A stretch of DNA of 17,013 bases from an uncultured Clostridium sp. (GTDB taxonomy: Bacteria; Bacillota; Clostridia; Lachnospirales; Lachnospiraceae): positions 1 through 17,013 of the forward strand of contig USFH01000028.1 in NCBI GenBank assembly GCA_900553925.1. Direction: 5' to 3'. Made by a program: the position numbers and the translations under genes. The notes under the pieces were generated by a model that made no database searches, had not been told where the DNA came from, and was given only the letters and a program-made list of their open reading frames with translations. How positions within the stretch are numbered: position 1 is the first letter of the stretch; each line of letters starts with the position of its first letter. Positions 8,970-14,961 of this stretch are shown here, piece by piece.

Positions 8970-11621
8970 CTATTCGTTTTTTAACCGATCCTGCAATTCC
9001 TGAAGGTACAGCATTGCTTTCATCGGAGTCATGTTGTTCAGATCCATTGTTTTCAGCTCATTCGCAATCGTCATTTCAACCGGGGATGAAAAAAGCGATA
9101 ACTGTTCATAGTCATCCGGCTTTTTCTCCTTGCCTTTTGAGGTTGCTCCAAGATCTGTTTTAATATCAATATCCTTGACCTTTGTTGTGATATCCGAATC
9201 AATCAGCTCATTACAGATCTCGCGTGCCCGCTTCAAAACAGGCTCCGGAACACCGGCTAATCTTGCAACCTGGATACCATAGCTTCTGTCTGCCCCACCT
9301 TTGATGATCTTACGCAGAAATACGATATCTTCGCCGTTTTCCTGTACTGCAATACAGAAATTATTGACCGAAGAAAGCTTGCCTTCAAGCTCTGTCAGCT
9401 CATGGTAATGGGTCGCAAATAATGTCTTGGCACCAATGATATTAGGATCTGCAATATATTCAACAACTGCCCATGCAATCGATAACCCGTCGAAGGTGGA
9501 GGTGCCGCGCCCTATCTCATCTAAGATAAGCAGGCTGTCTTTGGTGGCGTTGCGCAGGATATTTGCAACTTCATTCATCTCGATCATGAAGGTCGATTGT
9601 CCGCTCGCAAGGTCATCCGATGCACCGACACGGGTAAAGATCCGGTCGCAAAGTCCGATGTTGGCAGACTGCGCAGGTACAAAGGAACCAATCTGTGCCA
9701 TCAATGTGATCAATGCTGTCTGACGCATATAGGTAGATTTACCTGCCATATTTGGTCCTGTGATAATCGAGATACGGCTTTCTGCATTATTCAAATATGT
9801 ATCGTTCTCTACGAAACTATCGTTCGCTAGCATCTTCTCGACAACCGGATGTCTGCCACCCTTGATGTCGATGATTCCGTCTGTGTTAAGTGTCGGACGG
9901 ACGTAATGATTCTTGTCCGCGACATAGGCAAGTGAACATAAGGCATCTAATTCAGCAATATAACCTGCCATCTTCTGTACACGGGTAAGTGCTTTTGCAA
10001 GGGTTTCGCGCAGTTCCACATAACAGTCGTATTCGAGCGCATAAAGCTTATCTTCTGCACCCAGAATCTTGCCGGAAAGCGTATTTAATTCATCGGTTGT
10101 ATATCGTTCTGCATTGACCAATGTCTGCTTGCGGATGAAATAATCCGGAACTAAGGATTTGAATGAGTTTGTCACCTCAAAATAATAGTCAAATACCTTG
10201 TTGTATTTGATCTTCAATCCTTTGATGCCGGTCTTCTCCCGCTCTTTTGTCTCTAAATCTGCAAGCCAGGTCTTACATTCGGTCTTCGCCAGGCGCAATT
10301 CATCAATCTCATCCCGGTATCCCTTCTTGAAGATGCCGCCTTCCTTGATCGAAACGGGTGGTTCTTCCACGATTGCCTGTTCGAGCAGATCATACAGATC
10401 TTCCAGACTATCGTAATCTTCATAGATTTCCTGAAAACGTGTGGCACAAAACTGCGGAAGCATATTGTAGATATCCGGCAGATAATGAATGGATGTCTTG
10501 AATGCAAGCAGGTCTCTTGGATTTGCTGTTTTCAGCGCGATTCTTGTAATCAGTCGTTCCAGATCGTAGATAGTATTTAAATATTCACGAAGCTCCTCGC
10601 GGTTTACAAGCTCTTTATTCAATGCTTCAACTGCATCAAGACGGCTTTCAATTCCTGCCTTATCCAGAAGCGGCTGCTCTACATATTCCCGGAGTTTTCT
10701 GGCTCCCATCGCAGTCTTCGTCTTGTCTAAAACCCAGAGCAGAGAACCGCGCTTCTGCTTGTCGCGCAAGGTCTCTGTCAGTTCCAGATTGCGTCTGGTA
10801 GAAGAATCAAGAATCATATAGGAATCAACCGAATAGGTCTCGATATGGTTGATATGGGACAGGGAGTTCATCTGTGTCTCGTGAAGGTATTGAATCAGAC
10901 CGCCACAAGAAGCGATACACGCCAAGCTATCCTTCAGACCAAGTCCCTCCAGACTATTGATATGAAAATGCCGTTTCAATGTATCTTCGTCTGTATCTAT
11001 ATCAAAATAATAATCCGGTGCTTCCGTATGAGCCACCTGCAGCCGCTCGCAGACAGTATGGATATCTTCGATCTGCTCAATACCGGAGTGATACAATACC
11101 TCGGATGGCTGAAATTTATTGATCTCATCGACAACCTTCTCTACCGTCTGGATCTGGCAGGTTTTGAACACACCTGTAGACAGGTCTGTGACGGAGATGC
11201 CGAAATATTTGCCGATATGGGAAATGCACATCAGATAATTATTCTTTGTCTCTTCCAGGCTTTCAGCGGAGAGATTCGTACCGGGTGTTACAATCCGGAT
11301 AACCTCTCTTTTGACAAGACCTTTGGCCAGCTTCGGATCTTCTACCTGTTCACCGATTGCAACCTTATAGCCTTTTTTCACAAGCTGGTTAATATAGGTA
11401 TCTGCAGCATGGAATGGAATGCCACACATCGGTGCACGCTCTTCCATCCCACAGTCTTTTCCGGTAAGAGTCAGCTCCAATTCCTTGGAAGCTAAGATTG
11501 CATCATCAAAGAACATCTCATAGAAATCACCGAGACGGTAAAATAAGATACAGTCTTTATATTTTTCTTTTGTTGCAACATATTGCTCCATCATAGGAGA
11601 TAGCTTTGCCACGCCAATCAC
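8970..11621 (-). CDS. mutS: DNA mismatch repair protein MutS
   Basis: Recognises mismatches and small loops, then signals to MutL in an ATP-dependent way. The 883 residues are full length: mismatch-binding FYRLGDFYEMFFDD (Phe-x-Glu in DFYEMF) near 28-41, connector and lever domains, Walker A GPNMAGKST at 622-630, Walker B LLILDEIGRGTSTFDG, FATHYHELTEL and SYGIQVARLAGVP. A canonical sliding-clamp pentapeptide QLSLF lies at 840-844 near the C terminus. I take GTG at 11621, which overlaps the miaB stop as GTGA and has AAAGG five bases upstream; GTG at 11612 (start MAKLSPMMEQY) is a real alternative. The stop is 55 bases before mutL. I see no lesion, in contrast to mutL. Confidence 0.97.
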   Translation of the reverse strand: MIGVAKLSPMMEQYVATKEKYKDCILFYRLGDFYEMFFDDAILASKELELTLTGKDCGMEERAPMCGIPFHAADTYINQLVKKGYKVAIGEQVEDPKLAKGLVKREVIRIVTPGTNLSAESLEETKNNYLMCISHIGKYFGISVTDLSTGVFKTCQIQTVEKVVDEINKFQPSEVLYHSGIEQIEDIHTVCERLQVAHTEAPDYYFDIDTDEDTLKRHFHINSLEGLGLKDSLACIASCGGLIQYLHETQMNSLSHINHIETYSVDSYMILDSSTRRNLELTETLRDKQKRGSLLWVLDKTKTAMGARKLREYVEQPLLDKAGIESRLDAVEALNKELVNREELREYLNTIYDLERLITRIALKTANPRDLLAFKTSIHYLPDIYNMLPQFCATRFQEIYEDYDSLEDLYDLLEQAIVEEPPVSIKEGGIFKKGYRDEIDELRLAKTECKTWLADLETKEREKTGIKGLKIKYNKVFDYYFEVTNSFKSLVPDYFIRKQTLVNAERYTTDELNTLSGKILGAEDKLYALEYDCYVELRETLAKALTRVQKMAGYIAELDALCSLAYVADKNHYVRPTLNTDGIIDIKGGRHPVVEKMLANDSFVENDTYLNNAESRISIITGPNMAGKSTYMRQTALITLMAQIGSFVPAQSANIGLCDRIFTRVGASDDLASGQSTFMIEMNEVANILRNATKDSLLILDEIGRGTSTFDGLSIAWAVVEYIADPNIIGAKTLFATHYHELTELEGKLSSVNNFCIAVQENGEDIVFLRKIIKGGADRSYGIQVARLAGVPEPVLKRAREICNELIDSDITTKVKDIDIKTDLGATSKGKEKKPDDYEQLSLFSSPVEMTIANELKTMDLNNMTPMKAMLYLQELQDRLKNE

Positions 11622-13072
11622 CCAATCCTTTCACCCATAAAGTAAAATCCCTTACAGTCTGTCAGCTTTACATCGACGGTCGTTCCGATCATATCGGCAG
11701 TTCCCGGGAAATGTACCGTTACATTCTCTTCTGTCCGTCCGGTCACAAGCGATGCATCGTGGGTATTCAGTTCTTCCACAAGTACCGGCTTTACCTGCCC
11801 GTCAAATCGGCGGATCTGACCGTTTGATACTTGATTTACTAATGTCAAAAGACGGTTAAACCGTTCTTTGATGACATTCTCCGGCACCTGATTATCCATT
11901 GTCGCAGCCGGAGTTCCGGTACGTTTGGAGTAGATAAATGTAAACGCCTGATCATATTTTACTTTCCGGATAATATCCAGTGTATCCTCGAAATCTTCTT
12001 CTGTCTCACCCGGGAAACCGACGATGATATCGGTTGTCAGGGAGATGTTCGGCATCTTGGCACGGATCCGGTCAACTAATGCAAGATACTGTTCCTTCGT
12101 ATAGCGTCGGTTCATGCGTGTTAATATGTTCGTAGATCCTGATTGTACAGGCAGATGCAGATGCTTGCAGATCTTCGGCTCTTTCGCCATTACCTCAATC
12201 AGCTCATCGGACAGATCCTTCGGATGACTGGTCATGAAGCGCACACGCTCGATGCCGTCAATCTTACACACTTCCGTAAGTAACTGTGGGAATGTCACGC
12301 GGTCTTTCTCGTCCACTTCGACAATCTTCCCATCCTTGTATTCATAGATATTGCCATAGGAATTTACATTCTGACCGAGCAGCATAACTTCGGTAATTCC
12401 CTGCTTGGCAAGTGCTTCTACTTCTGCCAGAATCTCTTCTTTCTTGCGGCTCTGCTCGCGTCCGCGTACATATGGCACGATACAGTATGTACAGAAATTG
12501 TTGCATCCGTACATGATATTGACGCCGGACTTAAATGTATATTTCCGCTTTCTAGGAAGCTGTTCGACGGTCTGTTTTGTCTCATCTAAGACTTCGATTG
12601 TCTGCTTGCCTGTCTCTAAATAGCTGTAAATAAGCTCTGCTAATTTGTAGATGTTATGTGTTCCAAAGATAATATTTACGAATTTATACTTCTGTTTCAA
12701 TGTCTCAATGACATGTGGCTCCTGCATCATGCAGCCACACAGACACACGATCATGTCTTTGTTTTTGTTCTTTAATGTCTTGACGTGGCCGAGATGTCCG
12801 TATAATTTCTGATTCGCATTCTCGCGAATCGTACATGTATTAAAGATTACAAAGTCAGCTGCCTCGTCGTCCACTTCTTCATATCCGATCTCGTCCATGA
12901 TGCCCTTCAGCTTCTCTGAGTCGTGGGAATTCATCTGGCATCCAAAGGTCTGGATGTTGTAGGTAAGTGGTCGATTCAATGCTGCCTTTTTCTCAAGTAC
13001 AAGTGTTTTGCACTGGTTCATGAAATAGTATTGTCTATCCGGCTCCATAGTTGGAATTGACACGCTGTTCAT
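11618..13072 (-). CDS. miaB: tRNA-2-methylthio-N6-dimethylallyladenosine synthase MiaB
   Basis: Radical-SAM methylthiotransferase that turns i6A37 of tRNA into ms2i6A37, acting after MiaA. In the 484-residue protein the N-terminal methylthiotransferase domain has Cys45 (TFGCQMNSHDSE), Cys80 (FNTCTIRENA) and Cys114 (LCGCMMQ) for the auxiliary 4Fe-4S cluster. The radical-SAM CxxxCxxC is C190, C194, C197 (YGCNNFCTYCIVPYVRGRE), and a TRAM RNA-binding domain ends the protein. The frame is open up to 13126, but the ATG at 13072 is preferred: AGAGGAAA stands 6-8 bases before it, whereas the upstream extension would be encoded by a leader hairpin. First gene of the operon. Confidence 0.95.
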   Translation of the reverse strand: MNSVSIPTMEPDRQYYFMNQCKTLVLEKKAALNRPLTYNIQTFGCQMNSHDSEKLKGIMDEIGYEEVDDEAADFVIFNTCTIRENANQKLYGHLGHVKTLKNKNKDMIVCLCGCMMQEPHVIETLKQKYKFVNIIFGTHNIYKLAELIYSYLETGKQTIEVLDETKQTVEQLPRKRKYTFKSGVNIMYGCNNFCTYCIVPYVRGREQSRKKEEILAEVEALAKQGITEVMLLGQNVNSYGNIYEYKDGKIVEVDEKDRVTFPQLLTEVCKIDGIERVRFMTSHPKDLSDELIEVMAKEPKICKHLHLPVQSGSTNILTRMNRRYTKEQYLALVDRIRAKMPNISLTTDIIVGFPGETEEDFEDTLDIIRKVKYDQAFTFIYSKRTGTPAATMDNQVPENVIKERFNRLLTLVNQVSNGQIRRFDGQVKPVLVEELNTHDASLVTGRTEENVTVHFPGTADMIGTTVDVKLTDCKGFYFMGERIG

Positions 13073-13097
13073 TTGTATTTCCTCTTTCTTATATAAT

Positions 13098-13126
13098 TTG
13101 TGGGGAGGTGTATTCCAATCCCACAA
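13098..13126 (-). promoter_or_regulatory. Hairpin in the miaB leader
   Basis: TTGTGGG at 13098-13104 and CCCACAA at 13120-13126 form a perfect 7-bp stem with a 15-base loop, in the untranslated leader just downstream of the predicted start of transcription (near 13127) and about 10 bases before the ribosome site. It may protect the 5' end or modulate translation. No ligand-binding motif is recognised. Confidence 0.5.
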
Positions 13127-13133
13127 TTAAATT

Positions 13134-13162
13134 ATTATATAAGAAATCGGTTTAACTTTCAA
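13134..13162 (-). promoter_or_regulatory. Sigma-A-type promoter of the miaB-mutS-mutL operon
   Basis: Reading the minus strand, TTGAAA (13162-13157) and TATAAT (13139-13134) are separated by exactly 17 bases. This is near consensus and sits just after the terminator of the LysM gene and about 62 bases before the miaB ATG. The -35 lies inside a palindrome (13146-13167). Confidence 0.85.
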
Positions 13163-13167
13163 CCGAT
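13146..13167. promoter_or_regulatory. Palindrome over the -35 of the miaB promoter, possible operator
   Basis: ATCGGTT (13146-13152) and AACCGAT (13161-13167) are perfect inverted 7-base arms with an 8-base spacer, and the -35 TTGAAA lies within the right arm and the spacer. Position and symmetry fit a repressor operator, but no regulator can be named. It could also fold as a weak second hairpin behind the LysM-gene terminator. Confidence 0.45.
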
Positions 13168-13184
13168 ATGGAACGAAATTTCAT

Positions 13185-13214
13185 GAAAAAAGCCGGAAGG
13201 TGTTAAGTTCCGGC
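13185..13214 (-). terminator. Rho-independent terminator of the LysM gene
   Basis: GCCGGAA (13192-13198) and TTCCGGC (13208-13214) form a GC-rich 7-bp stem with a 9-base loop. On the minus strand it is followed by six T (13191-13186). It lies about 30 bases after the LysM gene stop and separates that gene from the miaB promoter. Confidence 0.9.
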
Positions 13215-13242
13215 TTCATGTAAGGTATGGTATGGAATTTAT

Positions 13243-13536
13243 TTATAATGGGGCTGCATAGTAAGGAATTACCAGCTTGCCACCATAATAAAGCGTATCG
13301 TCTGTCAGGTTGTTGATAAACTTGACTTCGTCAATATATTCCTGATAACTGTCGTATTCTTCTGTGCAATACTCTTCAGCAATCGTCCAGAGTGTATCAT
13401 CTTCTTCAATTGTAATGCATGTATAATATTTCTCGTTGGTTGTTGCTGCTTCCGGGTTCTGCTTTTTGTTGTTGACACCAAATAATATACAAATGATAAG
13501 TACAAGACTAAGTCCAAAAATTAATTTACGTTTCAT
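13243..13536 (-). CDS. Small membrane-anchored LysM protein, YneA-like SOS division inhibitor
   Basis: 97 residues: a basic start MKRK, one hydrophobic span at about 5-21 (anchor or uncleaved signal), a short linker, and a LysM domain at about 38-93 (YTCITIEEDDTLWTIAEEY through GGKLVIPYY). Size and layout match B. subtilis YneA (about 105 aa), the LexA-controlled protein that delays cell division after DNA damage. That role is inferred here from architecture plus three LexA-type boxes in its promoter. The ATG at 13536 has GGGAGGAAA 6 bases upstream. It is a single-gene unit with its own promoter and terminator. lexA itself is not in the window. Another LysM exoprotein role is possible, but SOS control is well supported. 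Confidence 0.8.
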   Translation of the reverse strand: MKRKLIFGLSLVLIICILFGVNNKKQNPEAATTNEKYYTCITIEEDDTLWTIAEEYCTEEYDSYQEYIDEVKFINNLTDDTLYYGGKLVIPYYAAPL

Positions 13537-13569
13537 AGCGGTTTCCTCCCTGTTGCTGTTCTATCTAAG

Positions 13570-13581
13570 GAACATCTGTTC
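13570..13581. promoter_or_regulatory. LexA box 1 (downstream of -10)
   Basis: Perfect GAAC-ATCT-GTTC, with C on the left-strand side and flanking CG at the 3' end, placed at about the transcription start of the LysM gene. It has the same 12-base core as box 2. Confidence 0.85.
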
Positions 13582-13590
13582 GATAATTGA

Positions 13591-13619
13591 ATTATACAGA
13601 ACATCTGTTCTTTTGTCAA
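13591..13619 (-). promoter_or_regulatory. Promoter of the YneA-like LysM gene
   Basis: On the minus strand the -35 TTGACA (13619-13614) and the -10 TATAAT (13596-13591) are both full consensus with a 17-base spacer. LexA box 2 fills the spacer, so the promoter should be strong when LexA is cleaved and closed otherwise. Confidence 0.9.
13599..13610. promoter_or_regulatory. LexA box 2 (between -35 and -10)
   Basis: Second identical GAAC-ATCT-GTTC, lying wholly within the 17-base spacer of the promoter, the classic position for repression. Confidence 0.9.
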
Positions 13620-13628
13620 CACATTTTT

Positions 13629-13642
13629 CGAATAAATGTTCG
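13629..13642. promoter_or_regulatory. LexA box 3, degenerate (upstream of -35)
   Basis: CGAATAAATGTTCG is a near-palindromic variant of CGAAC-N4-GTTCG with T instead of C in the left arm, 10 bases upstream of the -35. The spacing from box 2 to box 3 is 30 bases and from box 1 to box 2 is 29 bases, about three helical turns each. Confidence 0.65.
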
Positions 13643-13682
13643 GTTTTTCCGAGTGGGGAGGAGAACAGGCTTATTGTACACA

Positions 13683-13708
13683 AAAAGCGCAGTATAAACT
13701 GCGCTTTT
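13683..13708. terminator. Strong terminator after the lipoprotein gene (both directions possible)
   Basis: AAAAGCGCAGT (13683-13693) and ACTGCGCTTTT (13698-13708) are a perfect 11-bp inverted repeat with a 4-base loop. On the minus strand the stem ends in five T. It lies 10 bases past the lipoprotein stop. Symmetry of the A and T flanks would allow use on either strand, although no plus-strand gene is seen. Confidence 0.92.
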
Positions 13709-13718
13709 CAGGGATTCA

Positions 13719-14381
13719 TTATTTGAATTCAGATAAAGTTGGAATATCGGAAAGAATACCGGTGTATTCTTTTCCTTCGGTATCCGGTTCCGCATCCATG
13801 TTGTTTTCTGGTGGTTGATAATGTAATGTATATCCAATAACTAGATCATCAAACCCTTTTTCTTCATAGAATGTATATACATCCTGCAAAGCGCAAAGGC
13901 ATGCGTTAAGTTCTGTCTCGTTTGTATAATCAGCAACGATTTCGACATTTGTCAGATGCGTTTGGTCATTTTCTGTGATTTCATAGGATAATATATCAGT
14001 CGGAAGCTTATCTGCATAAGCAGCAAATACGCAGTCATCGTAATCATCCAACAGCATATTGGTTACGCTTTCCACACCATAGAAGGTGTTATCCAATACA
14101 TGAAATGTAATGTTGTTTTTCTTATCTTTCACAGTCCATAAAATATCCGTGTATCCATCCTCATCTTTATATTCATGGGGGATTATACCCACAGTAACTC
14201 TTCTTATGGATAACGTTTCTTTGGCATATGATTTGATATCGTCCGCGGTATACTCTTTTGTGCAGCCGGTTATGCCCACAACTATAAAAAGCAGGAAACA
14301 CAAAGTCAGAATATATTGTACAAATTTTAAATGCCGGACATTTTTATTTTCGATTGTTTGCTTTGTTCTTAAGCTCTTCAT
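13719..14381 (-). CDS. Predicted lipoprotein of unknown function
   Basis: 220 residues, family not recognised. A long n-region (about 20 residues, basic) precedes a hydrophobic stretch and a lipobox ITGC with the acceptor Cys40, so it should be exported and lipid-anchored to the outer membrane face. The mature part is acidic, with alternating strands and helices (KEYTADDIKSYAKETL, then TDILWTVKDKKNNITFHV), and recalls small secreted clostridial proteins without a named domain. The ATG at 14381 lies 38 bases inside the upstream gene with AAGGAG 8 bases before it, so the overlap is probably real. It forms a pair with the zinc-ribbon gene and ends at a strong terminator. Confidence 0.72.
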   Translation of the reverse strand: MKSLRTKQTIENKNVRHLKFVQYILTLCFLLFIVVGITGCTKEYTADDIKSYAKETLSIRRVTVGIIPHEYKDEDGYTDILWTVKDKKNNITFHVLDNTFYGVESVTNMLLDDYDDCVFAAYADKLPTDILSYEITENDQTHLTNVEIVADYTNETELNACLCALQDVYTFYEEKGFDDLVIGYTLHYQPPENNMDAEPDTEGKEYTGILSDIPTLSEFK

Positions 14382-14871
14382 ATTGCTGCTCCTTCATCTG
14401 CTGCACTTCACGTTCCCGCTGTTTCTTCCCGATCTGGAATGGGATTTGAGCAAGAATCAGGATAATCGTGCAGCCAATGATCATACGCAAAAAGCCTTTT
14501 CCGAGTTCTTTTATTGTACTATCCTGTCCATCATATTGTAGTTCCTGAATATCAAGAACCTTGCCGTAAGTCTTCTTATCACAGCAAGGACAATGAAATT
14601 TCTTTGCATAATGGTTGTAATTTTGCGTATTTACAAAAGCACCGTTTGATATATGGGTACGGCTGCTCTTCTTATATTTTATCATAGCTGGGCGTGTTGC
14701 CTCTTTTCCGGTTACTTCATATATCGTTCCGCATTTTTCGCATTGTACCTGTATGGTAAGCCCCGCAGCTTTTGCTTTGCGGACATTATGAAGCGTGATG
14801 ATGAAATTCACAACAAGCCACAGAAATAAGCATCCTCCCATGGCAATAAGCGCTATTGTCTCCAAATCCAT
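14344..14871 (-). CDS. Membrane protein with zinc-ribbon-like Cys pairs, unknown function
   Basis: 175 residues, not recognised as a named family. One membrane span lies at about 6-28 and a second at about 126-146. Between them is a soluble domain with CEKC (Cys44, Cys47) and CPCC (Cys94, Cys97), which looks like a zinc ribbon or rubredoxin-like knuckle. A charged Gln/Glu/Lys-rich tail (about 149-175) may be helical. Both termini may face the same side. It is the first gene of a two-gene unit with the lipoprotein, whose start it overlaps. The ATG at 14871 has only a weak ribosome site (GGGA about 11 bases away), so the exact start is less certain. Confidence 0.7.
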   Translation of the reverse strand: MDLETIALIAMGGCLFLWLVVNFIITLHNVRKAKAAGLTIQVQCEKCGTIYEVTGKEATRPAMIKYKKSSRTHISNGAFVNTQNYNHYAKKFHCPCCDKKTYGKVLDIQELQYDGQDSTIKELGKGFLRMIIGCTIILILAQIPFQIGKKQREREVQQMKEQQYEELKNKANNRK

Positions 14872-14903
14872 ATTACAATTTTTCCCAATCCTTTACTACC
14901 TTT

Positions 14904-14932
14904 ACTATATATAACACTTCACAACCCGGCAA
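14904..14932 (-). promoter_or_regulatory. Possible promoter of the zinc-ribbon/lipoprotein pair
   Basis: On the minus strand TTGCCG and TATAGT are separated by 17 bases in the 90-base gap after nadE. The -35 is only partly consensus and overlaps a weak CAACC/GGTTG inverted repeat. There is no T-run, so I do not call a nadE terminator here; read-through from nadE is possible. Confidence 0.45.
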
Positions 14933-14961
14933 AAGGTTGCATGTAGTACGAAAATAAATTC

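Noticed and set aside
10845..11495. Long plus-strand frame of 216 codons opposite mutS
   Set aside because: It is antisense to a highly conserved gene, has no recognisable protein features, and its length follows from the codon bias of the other strand.
13073..13126. N-terminal extension of miaB by 18 residues to ATG 13126
   Set aside because: That ATG lies at the predicted transcript start and inside the leader hairpin, without a ribosome site; the ATG at 13072 has a good one.
13616..13837. Minus-strand frame of 73 codons across the lipoprotein gene end
   Set aside because: It runs through the terminator and the LexA region in another frame and has no ribosome site or protein character.
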